A stretch of DNA of 64,000 nucleotides from Streptomyces lasiicapitis (GCF_014646335.1 NZ_BMNG01000001.1:280577-344576); one strand, 5' to 3'; numbered from the stretch's first letter, positions 32,973 to 42,056 are shown. Numbers and translations are program-made. Notes: generated by a model from the letters alone, not told the origin.

Positions 32973-34646
32973 TCACGCTGCGGCCAGCTCCTTGCCCGCC
33001 GCTCCGGACGCGCCCGGAGAAATGGCCCGCCGCGCCGTGCGCCGCGCCGCCGCGGCCGCCGGATCAAGGGCGGGCACGGCCGCGAGCAACTGCCGCGTGT
33101 ACGGGTCCTGCGGCGAGCCGTACACCTCGTCCACGGAGCCGTACTCGACGATCCGCCCGCGCCGCATCACCGCGACCCGGTCGCTGACCTGACGTACCAC
33201 CGCCAGATCGTGCGCCACGAAGACGAGCGCGAGCCCCAATTCCCGCTGGAGCTCGGCCAGCAGGGCCGTGACCTGCGCCTGTGTGGTGACGTCGAGGGCG
33301 GAGACCGGCTCGTCGCAGACGATCAGGCGGGGCTCGGCGGCGAGTGCCCGCGCGATGCCGACGCGCTGGCGCTGGCCGCCGCTGAACTCGTGCGGGTAGC
33401 GGCCGTAGTGCGCCGGGTCGAGGCCGACGCGCTCCATGAGGTCCCGTACGCGGGTGCGGATCGCGTTCTCGTCGCGGTCGCCCCGCGCACGCAGCGGATC
33501 GGCGATCGACTCGCCCACCGAGCGCCGCGGGTTGAGCGACGAGACGGGGTCCTGGAACACCATCTGCACCCCCGGCACGACACCCTTGCCGGACTTCTCC
33601 GCACCCCCGTGGCGGAGCAGTCCGGCCGTCGGCTCCAGGAGCCCGACGAGCATCCGGCCGAGGGTGGTCTTGCCGCTGCCGCTCTCGCCGACGATGCCGA
33701 GCGTCTCGCCGCGCCGCACGCTGAGCGAGACCCCGTCGACGGCGGCGAAGGCCCCCCTGCCGCGCCCGAACTCGCGCCGCAGCCCCTCGGCCTCGACCAC
33801 GACGTCGCCCAGGTCGCCGGGGCGCTCCTCGCGGGCGGCGTCCACCCGGGGCACGGCACTCAGGAGCTGTCGGGTGTACGCCTCCCGCGGCGCCGCCAGG
33901 ACATCGGCGACGCCGCCGCTCTCGACGACGCGACCGTGCCGCATGACGAGCACGTCGTCGATGCTCTCCGCCGCGACACCCACGTCGTGGGTGACCAGGA
34001 GCAGACCCATGCCGGTCTCCTCGCGCAGCTCGTGCAGCAGGTCGAGGATCTGCGCCTGCACGGTCACGTCCAGGGCGGTCGTCGGCTCGTCGGCGACGAT
34101 CAGCTGCGGCTCGCAGGCGAGCGCCATGGCGATCAGGGCGCGCTGGCGCATGCCGCCGCTGAACTCGTGCGGGCGCGAGCGGGCGCGGCGGGCCGCGTCG
34201 GGGATGCCGACGCGGTCGAGCACCTCGGCGGCCCGGGCCCGTGCGGCGCGCCGGGAGGCCTTGGAGTGCGTCCGGTACACCTCGGCGATCTGGTCGCCCA
34301 CCGCGTAGTACGGGTCGAGGGAGGACAGCGGGTCCTGGAAGACCATCGCGGCGACCGGGCCGCGAAGCCGCCGCAGTTCGGCGTCCGTGGCCGCGCCGAC
34401 GTCGGTGCCGCCGACGCGTACGGAGCCCGTGACGCGGGCGCCCGTGCCCCGGTGGAGCCCGAGCAGCGCGGACGCGACGGTCGACTTGCCGGATCCCGAC
34501 TCGCCGACGAGGCCGAGGGCCCCGCCGCGCTCCAGCGTGAAGGAGACCGAGTCCACGGCGCGCACGTCGCCGAACTCGACGCTCAGGTCGTCCACTTGGA
34601 CAAGACCTTGGACAAGACCTTGTTCGAGACTCTGGTCGGGGCTCAT
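32973..34646 (-). CDS. fused double-ATPase of a dipeptide/oligopeptide ABC transporter (DppD-DppF type)
   Basis: The protein has 557 residues and two complete ABC domains: Walker A GESGSGKST near 46 and GESGSGKTT near 315; signatures EFSGGMRQR near 155 and EFSGGQRQR near 425; Walker B segments LIVADEPTTALD near 177 and LIVCDEPVSALD near 448. The tails ending in TRQLLSAVP and TRQLLAAVP are the oligo_HPY-type extensions of peptide importers. The N-terminus carries a duplicated GLVQ, from a short DNA repeat. ATG 34646 is four bases into the permease stop (ATGA coupling is reversed: the permease gene is upstream). A hairpin CGTGACG-CGTCACG (32961-32977) covers the stop codon. Confidence 0.93.
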   Translation of the reverse strand: MSPDQSLEQGLVQGLVQVDDLSVEFGDVRAVDSVSFTLERGGALGLVGESGSGKSTVASALLGLHRGTGARVTGSVRVGGTDVGAATDAELRRLRGPVAAMVFQDPLSSLDPYYAVGDQIAEVYRTHSKASRRAARARAAEVLDRVGIPDAARRARSRPHEFSGGMRQRALIAMALACEPQLIVADEPTTALDVTVQAQILDLLHELREETGMGLLLVTHDVGVAAESIDDVLVMRHGRVVESGGVADVLAAPREAYTRQLLSAVPRVDAAREERPGDLGDVVVEAEGLRREFGRGRGAFAAVDGVSLSVRRGETLGIVGESGSGKTTLGRMLVGLLEPTAGLLRHGGAEKSGKGVVPGVQMVFQDPVSSLNPRRSVGESIADPLRARGDRDENAIRTRVRDLMERVGLDPAHYGRYPHEFSGGQRQRVGIARALAAEPRLIVCDEPVSALDVTTQAQVTALLAELQRELGLALVFVAHDLAVVRQVSDRVAVMRRGRIVEYGSVDEVYGSPQDPYTRQLLAAVPALDPAAAAARRTARRAISPGASGAAGKELAAA

Positions 34647-35725
34647 GACAGCACCACCCGTCGGTCGGCCACCGCGTACAGCACATCCGCGACGGCGTTG
34701 GCGAGGACCACGAAGAAGCCGGTGACCATGACCATGCCGACGACCACCGGCAGGTCGACGACCCGGACCGCCTGCACGAGTTCGCGCCCGAGCCCGGGGA
34801 GGCCGAACAGCGTCTCGGTGAGCAGGGCGCCGCCGAACATCGACCCGAAGTCGTTGGCGCTGAGCGCGATCACGGGGGCGAGCGCGCCGCGCAGGGCGTG
34901 CCGCCCGACGATGGACCGCTCCTTGACGCCGTACGCGCGGAAGGTGCGCACATGGTCCTCGGCGAGCGTCTCCAGCATCGAGGCGCGCGTCAGGCGGGCG
35001 TACTTGGCGGCTTCGATGAGCGCGAGCGACACCCAGGGCAGGAGCAGGTTCCACGCCCACTGCTGCGGATCCTCGGTGAACGGCACGTACTGCGGGAACG
35101 GCAGCCACTGCAACTGGCCGCAGATCAGGATCATCAGGATCAGACCGATGACGAACACGGGCGTGGCCGTGCCCGCGAGGGTGACGCCGGTCAGGATCCG
35201 CTCGGTGGCGCGGCCGCGTCGCCAGGCGGAGAGCACGCCGGTGCCGACGCCGAGGATCAGCCACAGCACCATCGCGCCGATCGCGAGCGATCCTGTGACC
35301 GGCACCTTGTTCAGGATCAGCTCGGTGACCTGCTGGTCGGTCTGGTACGACAGGCCGAGGCAGGGCGCGTCGCAGTGCAGCACGCCGGTGCCGGTCGAGT
35401 AGTCGTGGCCGGCGAAGATGCCGCTCAGGAAGTCCAGGTACCGCGTGTGGATCGGGTCGTCGAGCTTCAACTGCTCGGAGACCTGCTGCACTTGGGCCGG
35501 CGAGCAGCGCGGGCCGCAGGTGATCTGGGCGACGTCGCCGGGCGCCACGTAGAAGACGGCGTAGATGACGACGGACAGCACGAAGAGGGTGACGACGGCA
35601 CCGAGGGCGCGGCGTACGACGAACCCGGTGAAGCCGCCACCGAGCAGACCGCCGAATCCGCCGGTGAGCCTACGAGCCTTGGTGGCCACAGAGGTGGCCG
35701 CGGAAGCGGACGCAGTCGTGGTCAT
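34643..35725 (-). CDS. peptide ABC transporter permease (DppB/OppB type)
   Basis: The protein has 360 residues with about six membrane helices, an extracytoplasmic loop with two Cys pairs (CGPRC and CDAPC), and the cytoplasmic EAA-like loop (RASMLETLAEDHVRTFRAYG near 262-280) that contacts the ATPase. ATGA overlaps couple it to the DppC-type gene before it and the ATPase gene after it. The N-terminal ~30 residues are Ala/Ser/Thr/Gly-rich. It is a component of the family 5 peptide importer. Confidence 0.93.
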   Translation of the reverse strand: MTTTASASAATSVATKARRLTGGFGGLLGGGFTGFVVRRALGAVVTLFVLSVVIYAVFYVAPGDVAQITCGPRCSPAQVQQVSEQLKLDDPIHTRYLDFLSGIFAGHDYSTGTGVLHCDAPCLGLSYQTDQQVTELILNKVPVTGSLAIGAMVLWLILGVGTGVLSAWRRGRATERILTGVTLAGTATPVFVIGLILMILICGQLQWLPFPQYVPFTEDPQQWAWNLLLPWVSLALIEAAKYARLTRASMLETLAEDHVRTFRAYGVKERSIVGRHALRGALAPVIALSANDFGSMFGGALLTETLFGLPGLGRELVQAVRVVDLPVVVGMVMVTGFFVVLANAVADVLYAVADRRVVLS

Positions 35726-36720
35726 GAGCCCCCCTCCCGCTTCCGGCCGGTGCCGATCCGCAGCCGCGACGCCGCCCGCGGATCGAGCGCGGTGCGCACC
35801 CCGTCGCCGAGGACGGTCAGCGCGAGCACGGTCACGAACAGCGCGGCGGCGGGCAGCAGCAGGTACTGCGGGGCCGCCTGGTACCAGACGTCGGCCGAGG
35901 TCAGCATCTGTCCCCAGGACGCGGTGGGCGGCTTCACGCCGACGCCGAGGAAGGACAGGGCCGCCTCGACGGTGATGTTGGTGGGGACGAGCAGTGCCGC
36001 GTACGTGATGACGGGCGCGGCGAGCGCGGGCAGCAGCTCGCGGCGCGCGATCCGCACCCCGCCCCAGCCACTGAGCCGGGCCGCCGCCACATGGTCGAGC
36101 GACTTCAGAGAGATGGTCCCGGCGCGCACGATCTTCGCGACGCCGCCCCACTGTATGAAGCCGACGACCAGGGCGACGAGCACCGGCCTCGGGACACTGC
36201 TCGGTATGACGGCGAGCAGCGCGAGGGCGAAGACCATCAGGGGCAGCGCCACCATGACGTCGGTGGCGCGGCTGAGCGTCTGGTCGAGCCAGCGCCCGCC
36301 GAGCCCGCTGGCGAGCCCGACGGCGACGCCGAGGACGATCTGCAGCAGCGTGGCCGCGAGGGCGACACCCAGGGAGACGCGTGCTCCGTAGACGAGCCGT
36401 GCGAACAGGTCGCGTCCGGTCTGCGGTTCGACGCCGAGCCAGTGGTCGGCGCTGATGCCGCCGAATGAGCCGACGGGCACGCCGCCGCGCGCGGAGTCGA
36501 CGAGACCGGGGTGGTACGAGGTGGGGTCCTGGCCCTCCAGGGCGGTGAGCAGGGGCGCGGCGAGCGCGACCAGGACGAGCAGCGCGACGACGGCTGCCGC
36601 GACGAGGGCGGCGCGCTGTGTGCGCAGCCGCCGCCAGAACTGACGGGCTCCGGAGGCGGGGACGGGCGCCTTCGTGGCACCCGCCCCCGGTGTCTCCGAG
36701 GCCAACAGGGCCTCACTCAT
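35722..36720 (-). CDS. peptide ABC transporter permease (DppC/OppC type)
   Basis: The protein has 332 residues. It has the DppC N-terminal cytoplasmic segment followed by a first helix (residues ~38-60), the extracytoplasmic DHWLGVEPQTGRDLFARLVYG segment typical of OppC near 95-115, and about five further helices with the EAA loop LKSLDHVAAARLSGW near 205. It starts 33 bp after the substrate-binding protein gene and overlaps the DppB-type gene by ATGA. Confidence 0.93.
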   Translation of the reverse strand: MSEALLASETPGAGATKAPVPASGARQFWRRLRTQRAALVAAAVVALLVLVALAAPLLTALEGQDPTSYHPGLVDSARGGVPVGSFGGISADHWLGVEPQTGRDLFARLVYGARVSLGVALAATLLQIVLGVAVGLASGLGGRWLDQTLSRATDVMVALPLMVFALALLAVIPSSVPRPVLVALVVGFIQWGGVAKIVRAGTISLKSLDHVAAARLSGWGGVRIARRELLPALAAPVITYAALLVPTNITVEAALSFLGVGVKPPTASWGQMLTSADVWYQAAPQYLLLPAAALFVTVLALTVLGDGVRTALDPRAASRLRIGTGRKREGGS

Positions 36721-36753
36721 GACAGATTGACCTGAATCCGTGCTTCGTCCGCG

Positions 36754-38481
36754 CTACTTGACCGCGACCTGGGAGACGTCGAGGACGCCCGTCCAGTCAC
36801 TGATCACGACGTTCTTGATGTCCTTGCCGTACAGGCGCTTGTAGACCGGGTGGAACAGCGGCACGTTCAGGGCCTTGGCGCCGATCTTCTTGTCGAGGGC
36901 GCCCCACCTCTTGGCGGCCGCGTCATGGTCAGTCAACTTGTTGATCGAATCAATCTCCGCATTGACCGACTTGTCATTGTGGAAGCTGGAGTTGAAGTTG
37001 TATCCATCGTTGACGATCTGACGGCCGTCGAAGATCGGCGCCAGGAACGGACCGCCGGAGGGCCAGTCGGCACCCCAGTGGGCGAGGAACAGGCCGGGCT
37101 CGTCCTTGGCGTCGTGGACCTTGTCCTCGTAGTCGTTGTCCTCCAGGCCCTGGAGCTTGACGGTGATGCCGGCCTTCTTCAGGGCGTCCTGGAGAGCGGT
37201 GGCGATCTCCGGGCTGGTCTCGAAGTTCTTGTCGTTGGAGTGCGTGAGCGTGATGGTCAGGCCGTCCTTGTGACCGGCCTCCTTCAGGAGCTCCTTGGCC
37301 TTCTTGGCGTTGCCGGAGGCGCCCGCCGGGAAGTGGTCGAACTTCGTGTATCCGAAGGACTTCTGGTTCGGCAGGAACGTGGTCGCGGGCTCGGCGAGCG
37401 AGGAGCCGCCGGCGGCGTTGATGACGGAGGTGCGGTCGACGGCGTAGGAGATGGCCTGGCGGACCTTCGGGTCGTCGAACGGCTTCACCTTCGGGTTGAA
37501 GGCGAGGTAGTTGGTGTAGCCGAAGTGTCCGGTGCCGACCTGCGCGGCGAGCTTCTTGTCACCGCTGACCTTGGCGAGTTCGGCGGGACCGAGGTTGGTG
37601 TCGGTGGTGATCGCGGCGGCGTCGGCGCCCTGGCTCGCGGAGAGCCGCTGGTTGATGACGGACGAGTTGAGGCCGGAGCGCACGTCGATCTTGTCGGGGT
37701 AGGCCTTGCGCTCGGCGTCGGTCTTCGCGGACCAGTGCGGGTTGCGCTCCAACTGGAGCCGCTCGCCGTCGCCGCTGTTCTTGACGACCTTGTAGGGGCC
37801 GGTCGAGACCGGGTGCTCCTCGTACTTGGTGCCCTCGTCCTTGGCCTTCGGCACGGGCGCGAACGACGTCTGCGTGGCCACGTAGTCGAAGTCGCCGACG
37901 GGCTTGTTGAGGCGGAAGACGATCGTCTGGTCGTCCGGCGTCTCGACGGAGTCCAGGCCCTTCTTGTCCTTGTAGGGGCCCTGGTACTTGTCGCCGCCGA
38001 TGAGCCAGTCCCGCAGGAAGGGCGCGCCGCCGGACAGTTCGGCGGCGAACGAGCGCTCGATGCCGTACTTGATGTCCTTGGTCGTGACCGGCGAGCCGTC
38101 CTCGAACCTGACCCCCTTCTTGATCTTGTACGTCCACACCGTGGCGTTCTCGCTCGGCTTGCCGAGGCTCTCGGCGAGGTCGGGGACGACCTTGGTGCCG
38201 GTGGCGCCGTCCTCGCGGTTGCGAGTGGTCAGGGTGCGGAAGACGAGGCTCGGTACGTTGCCGCCGCCGGAGGTGTAGAGGCGCGCCGGGTCGAAGTCGC
38301 TCTGCGGGTTGCTGTTGAGGACGGTGAGCGTGCCGCCCTGCTGCGGCTTGCCGCCGCCGCCCGCCTCGTTCTTGTCGTCCGGGCCCGCGCAGGCGGCGGC
38401 GCCGACGGACAGCACGACCAGGGTGGCGGACGCCACTGCCACGCGACGGGATATGACGGACTTCTGACGACGCAGACGCAT
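36754..38481 (-). CDS. family 5 extracellular solute-binding lipoprotein (oligopeptide/dipeptide)
   Basis: The protein has 575 residues with a lipoprotein signal ending in lipobox AAAC near 28-31. The mature protein has the SBP_bac_5 layout: GGTLTVLNSNPQSDFDPAR near 50, VWTYKIKKGVRFEDGSPVTTKD near 110, and the AISYAVDRTSVINAA hinge segment near 345. It would capture peptides or similar compounds for the permeases DppB/C and the fused ATPase encoded downstream. GAGAGG lies upstream of the ATG. It is the first large gene of the operon, preceded by a 214-nt leader after a leaderless 30-codon ORF. Confidence 0.93.
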   Translation of the reverse strand: MRLRRQKSVISRRVAVASATLVVLSVGAAACAGPDDKNEAGGGGKPQQGGTLTVLNSNPQSDFDPARLYTSGGGNVPSLVFRTLTTRNREDGATGTKVVPDLAESLGKPSENATVWTYKIKKGVRFEDGSPVTTKDIKYGIERSFAAELSGGAPFLRDWLIGGDKYQGPYKDKKGLDSVETPDDQTIVFRLNKPVGDFDYVATQTSFAPVPKAKDEGTKYEEHPVSTGPYKVVKNSGDGERLQLERNPHWSAKTDAERKAYPDKIDVRSGLNSSVINQRLSASQGADAAAITTDTNLGPAELAKVSGDKKLAAQVGTGHFGYTNYLAFNPKVKPFDDPKVRQAISYAVDRTSVINAAGGSSLAEPATTFLPNQKSFGYTKFDHFPAGASGNAKKAKELLKEAGHKDGLTITLTHSNDKNFETSPEIATALQDALKKAGITVKLQGLEDNDYEDKVHDAKDEPGLFLAHWGADWPSGGPFLAPIFDGRQIVNDGYNFNSSFHNDKSVNAEIDSINKLTDHDAAAKRWGALDKKIGAKALNVPLFHPVYKRLYGKDIKNVVISDWTGVLDVSQVAVK

Positions 38482-38695
38482 CGGAGTGCCTCTCGGGAAG
38501 CGAAAGAGAAAGATTCAGGGATTCGCGAGAGCCCACCCCGGGCGACACACGCCGAATGCGGCTCAAGACCTGCTCAGGACCTGCCGCGCCCTGCCGCGCG
38601 CACCGCAGCAAGGCGGTTCGGGCACACAGCGGGGAGGAATGCGGCAGAGCCGAGAGAAAACGAAGCAGAAGCGACGCACTCGCCGGGGGCGGGCG
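38482..38695 (-). other. untranslated leader between leader ORF and solute-binding gene
   Basis: This stretch holds no convincing gene. It is GC-rich with CCTGC/GCAGG and CGGCAG/CTGCCG pairings that could form alternative hairpins, but no single strong terminator with a U-tract is seen. If attenuation occurs it would be here. Confidence 0.4.
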
Positions 38696-38788
38696 TCAGC
38701 GACAGTGAATGTCGGCCACGCAGAGCGCGGTCACGCCGAACAGCGCCAGCTCAAGGGCGGCGCTCGCGGAGGCGTGACGGATCGACAT
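38696..38788 (-). CDS. 30-residue leaderless leader peptide of the oligopeptide ABC operon
   Basis: The peptide begins MSIRHASASAALELALFG and ends CVADIHCR. No Shine-Dalgarno sequence precedes the ATG. Instead a near-consensus promoter ends 7 nt before it, so the mRNA should begin at or next to the ATG. The hydrophobic middle and two cysteines near the end (residues 23 and 29) recall the cysteine-containing leader peptides known before some actinobacterial sulfur and transport genes. It sits 214 nt before the solute-binding gene in the same direction. Confidence 0.7.
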   Translation of the reverse strand: MSIRHASASAALELALFGVTALCVADIHCR

Positions 38789-38795
38789 GCGGAGA

Positions 38796-38824
38796 AATAT
38801 GGATGATGCCGCGCGGAATGTCAA
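38796..38824 (-). promoter_or_regulatory. primary-sigma promoter for the leaderless ORF and ABC operon
   Basis: On the minus strand a perfect -35 TTGACA (38824-38819), 17-nt spacer and -10 CATATT (38801-38796) are seen. The expected start point (38790-38788) coincides with the ATG of the 30-codon ORF. Confidence 0.85.
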
Positions 38825-38877
38825 CGCGAGGCCCGGTTCGTCCCCCGTCCCGGTGACGGGACCGGGACGGGACCTGC

Positions 38878-40413
38878 TCAACTCTTCGGGAACGCCCAGG
38901 GGTTGGCCTTGCAGCGGATGCCGTCATGGTTGAGGAACTTGGTCTGCTGCTGCATGACCGGGGCGAGTTCGCCGTCGCGGCGGCAGTCGACGTGGCCGTA
39001 GCCGAGTCGGTGGCCGACCTCGTGGTTGATCAGCATCTGCCGGTACGGGTGGATGCGGTCGCCGTAGGTCTTGGCGCCCTGCGCCCAGCGGTAGGCGTTG
39101 ATCATCACGCGGTCCGTGGCGGCCGAATCGCACGACACATTCTGCTGCCAGGTGTCGAGACCGGATTTGGCGCACCATTTCGCGGTGGTTCCCGGACTCG
39201 CCAGCGTAATGACGAAATTTGGCTTTCCGGAGGAGATCCGCTCGAAGGTCCGGCCGCCGCCGTGCGCCCAACTCCGGCCGTCGTTCAGGGTTTTCTGCAC
39301 GGCCTGCGCGAACAGGGTGCCGTCCAGGCCCATACCCTTCTCGACGTCGACGCGGTAGCGGAATTTCTGCCCCTTGCCGGGCGCCTTGTCGAATCCGCGG
39401 ACCGCGTCGAATTTCCCGGCCGCGGTGAGTTTCGCGTCCAGCGGGTACTTCTTGCCCATTTTCTGGTCGTACGTCGCCGGGGCCGCGGGCGCGGACTTGG
39501 ACGGCGCGGGGCGGTTGTCCGAGCGGGACGCCTCGGAGCCCTGGCCGTCGCGGCTCTCGCCCTTCTCCGCGGCGCGCGCGGGCGATCCGTCGTCCTTGGA
39601 CCCGTCGGTGACCTGACCGGCCACGACGACGGCGAGGACGGTGGTGACGGCGGCCGCGGCGATGCCGGTGACGGTGCGGCCGCGGTTCCTCTCGCGTTTC
39701 CGGGCGGCGCCGGCTTCGGACCGGCCGTCGTCGCCGTACGACCCGTCGTCGTCGAAGTCGTCGCCGTCGTCGCCGTCGTTCCCGCCACCGCCGGGCCCGT
39801 CCGTGTCCCAGGTCGTGACGGACTCGTACGGATCGCGCGGGGGCGTGCGCCGCGTGGCGGCCGCTCCGCCGGCGAACACATCTGTGTCGTCCAGGTCGTC
39901 GAGCGCGTCGGCGCCGAACGCGTCGACGTAGTCCCGCCGGGGCCCGGGAGCCACGCTCCCGCGCTGCTGCGGCGGCACGACGCCGTACCCAGCGCCCATC
40001 CGGGGCCCGGCCCCGGTGCCCCCGACCTCACCCCAGCCGCCCCCGGCCTCCCGCTGCTCGGGGTGACCACCACGGACGTGCGGGACGCCGTGCGACGGGG
40101 TGTGCTGAGGGAAGCCGTGCGGGGGTGTGTGCTGCGGGACGCCGTGCGGGGGTGTTTGTTGGGGAACCCCGTGCGGAGGCGTGTGCTGGGGAATGCCGTG
40201 CGGCGGCGTCTGCTGCGGGACCCCGCCCGGCGGAGTCGCCTGCGGTACGCCGTGGGCGGGTGTGGCGTCCGGCGCGCCGGGACCGCGCCTGCGTCGGCCG
40301 GGGCCGGGGGCGGCGCCCTTGGGCTGCGCCTTCGCGGCACCGGCCTGCTGTATACCGGAGGTGCTGGTGGTGTCCGAGGTATCTGCCGGGCCCCGGCGGC
40401 TATGACGTCCCAC
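38878..40413 (-). CDS. DUF3152 membrane-anchored putative metallopeptidase
   Basis: The protein has 511 residues from GTG 40413. A long proline-rich N-terminus contains six 9-residue repeats (residues 55-108), then acidic low complexity, one membrane helix near 240-262 (ITGIAAAAV type), a Ser/Pro/Ala spacer, and a C-terminal DUF3152 domain (~320-511). This holds the zinc-protease-like NHEVGHRLGYGHVDC near 465, with four cysteines. The family faces outward and may act on the cell surface. M. tuberculosis Rv3207c, between moeZ and a TetR gene, is the positional counterpart. It starts 8 bp after the upstream hydrolase stop, so the two are likely co-transcribed. Confidence 0.88.
   Translation of the reverse strand: MGRHSRRGPADTSDTTSTSGIQQAGAAKAQPKGAAPGPGRRRRGPGAPDATPAHGVPQATPPGGVPQQTPPHGIPQHTPPHGVPQQTPPHGVPQHTPPHGFPQHTPSHGVPHVRGGHPEQREAGGGWGEVGGTGAGPRMGAGYGVVPPQQRGSVAPGPRRDYVDAFGADALDDLDDTDVFAGGAAATRRTPPRDPYESVTTWDTDGPGGGGNDGDDGDDFDDDGSYGDDGRSEAGAARKRERNRGRTVTGIAAAAVTTVLAVVVAGQVTDGSKDDGSPARAAEKGESRDGQGSEASRSDNRPAPSKSAPAAPATYDQKMGKKYPLDAKLTAAGKFDAVRGFDKAPGKGQKFRYRVDVEKGMGLDGTLFAQAVQKTLNDGRSWAHGGGRTFERISSGKPNFVITLASPGTTAKWCAKSGLDTWQQNVSCDSAATDRVMINAYRWAQGAKTYGDRIHPYRQMLINHEVGHRLGYGHVDCRRDGELAPVMQQQTKFLNHDGIRCKANPWAFPKS
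40090..40251 (-). repeat. six 27-bp tandem repeats in the DUF3152 gene
   Basis: Six in-frame 27-bp units encode GVPQATPPG, GVPQQTPPH, GIPQHTPPH, GVPQQTPPH, GVPQHTPPH and GFPQHTPSH. The repeat is His/Pro/Gln-rich and lies in the cytoplasmic N-terminal part before the membrane helix. Confidence 0.9.
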
Positions 40414-40421
40414 GCCGCGCC

Positions 40422-41537
40422 TCAGCTCCTCGAACCGGAATCGTGGTGGTCACTCACAGCGCCACGATCGCGCACAGTACGCGGATCACTCAACACATCC
40501 GGCTCCGACACCTCATCTGTATCAGCCACGACATCGGACTCGGCTTCGCCCACAGGGGCGGCCAGGGGATCGGCCACGGCCAACTCCCCTGCGTCGGCGA
40601 GCAGTTCACGGATCGCGGCGGCGACCGTCTGCGGGTACTCCATCATCGCCACGTGTCCCGCGTCCCTCAGCGTGAGCAGCCGCGAGTCACGGAAGGCCGC
40701 GGCCGCCTTGCGCGCCATGCGGTACGACACGAGCAGGTCCCGGCCGCCGTACACAAGGAGCGTCGGCGCGAGCACCCGCTCCGCCTGCCGCCACAGACCG
40801 TGCTGACCGCCCAGCGTGTACGCGTTCACGATGCCGCGCGCCGACCGCGCCATCGCGTCCCAGAAGTACGGCAGCGCGAGCCGCCGCTCCATCTCGCGCA
40901 CCGCGGCCCGGAACCCCTCGGGCGTGACCCGCGCCGGATCGCCGTAACAAAGACCGAGCACGCCACGGACCCGCTGCTCGGCCGACCACTCCTTGGTGAG
41001 CCGGTTGAACAGGCCCACGACGCCGGGCACCGCGAGCAGCCCCGTCGGCACCGCCGTGCGCTGCACCCGCAGCTCCGGCAGCGCGGGCGAGATCAGCGTG
41101 AGCGTGCGCACCAGGTCGGGCCGGACCGCGGCGACGCGCGTCGACACGGCGCCGCCCATCGAATTGGCCACCAGATGCACGGGGCCGCGCCCGCTGGCGT
41201 CGAGATAACGGATGACCGCGCGCGCGTGCCCGGTCACCGAGTAGTCGCCGTCGTCCGGTGGCGGCGAGTCGCCGAAGCCGGGCAGGTCGAGCGCCGCGCA
41301 GTCCACGACGTCCTCGAGCAGCGGCATCAGCGCCGACCAGTTCTGCGAGGAGCCGCCGAGCCCGTGCACGTACAGCGCGGGCGGCAGGCCGGAGCGCGTC
41401 GAGGGCCGCGAGCGCACGTTCAGCGTGAGCCCGGGAAGGGCGACCGAGTCGAGCCGCTCGCCCTCGGCGACGGCGACGGCGCCCGGCTTGGGGGCGGCGA
41501 CAGCGGCCAGCACATCCGGCAACTCGGTCGAAGACAT
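40422..41537 (-). CDS. alpha/beta-hydrolase
   Basis: The protein has 371 residues. The hydrolase fold is shown by LYVHGLGGSSQNW near 58, the Asp-containing strand LDLPGFGDS near 88, and the nucleophile elbow VANSMGGAVS near 127 (N-S-M-G-G). The acid is likely in VYGGRDLLV near 275 and the histidine in DAGHVAMMEYP near 302. The C-terminus (~60 residues) is Asp/Ala/Val-rich low complexity. The reaction is not predictable. It is probably co-transcribed with the DUF3152 gene and divergent from a small acidic protein gene. Confidence 0.88.
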   Translation of the reverse strand: MSSTELPDVLAAVAAPKPGAVAVAEGERLDSVALPGLTLNVRSRPSTRSGLPPALYVHGLGGSSQNWSALMPLLEDVVDCAALDLPGFGDSPPPDDGDYSVTGHARAVIRYLDASGRGPVHLVANSMGGAVSTRVAAVRPDLVRTLTLISPALPELRVQRTAVPTGLLAVPGVVGLFNRLTKEWSAEQRVRGVLGLCYGDPARVTPEGFRAAVREMERRLALPYFWDAMARSARGIVNAYTLGGQHGLWRQAERVLAPTLLVYGGRDLLVSYRMARKAAAAFRDSRLLTLRDAGHVAMMEYPQTVAAAIRELLADAGELAVADPLAAPVGEAESDVVADTDEVSEPDVLSDPRTVRDRGAVSDHHDSGSRS

Positions 41538-41663
41538 GCGGGCAATGTTACGAGACGATCACGCGTGGGATCGCGTGTTCGGCATCACAGATCCCGTACG
41601 GATCGCGTAGCGGCCCGCGCGGGTCTTCCCTAGGCTCGTAAGGAAGAGAGCCGAGGAGTCCAC

Positions 41664-41885
41664 ATGAGCGTCGACCCGAGCGACCCCGAGACCTTCCAGG
41701 CCGAAGAGAGCGAGACGGAAGAGAGCGGCCCGGAGACCCCGGAGGCCGACTCAGCGGAACAGCACACCGACCTCGCACCGGAGGAGGACGACTCCCTCAA
41801 GGACGCCGACCCGGACGTCGCCAACGAGGCCGACCTGGCCGAGCAGGCCCGCGTGGTGCCCCTCGACGAGGACGACTATCGCTGA
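41664..41885 (+). CDS. small acidic protein
   Basis: The protein has 73 residues, about 40% Asp/Glu, with almost no hydrophobic core, and ends in VVPLDEDDYR. GAGGAG upstream of ATG 41664 supports translation. No domain is recognised. It is likely intrinsically disordered. Such acidic small proteins are common and conserved in Streptomyces but have no assigned role. Confidence 0.75.
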   Translation: MSVDPSDPETFQAEESETEESGPETPEADSAEQHTDLAPEEDDSLKDADPDVANEADLAEQARVVPLDEDDYR

Positions 41886-42056
41886 CCCGGCGTACGCGCC
41901 CGGATCGCTGCTGCCCGCGTTCGCCCCATTACGTACGGCTTCCACGGGCATCCAGTCCGTGAAATTCTGCGCTCGCACCGCGCACATCACAGTTACCGAA
42001 AAGTACGATGGCGTCGCGGCGCACACCGCAGCACAAGGACGACTTTGGGAGGCGGC

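Noticed and set aside
38696..38881. Longer 61-codon version of the leader ORF
   Set aside because: Its upstream part would span the TTGACA/CATATT promoter and overlap the stop codon of the DUF3152 gene.
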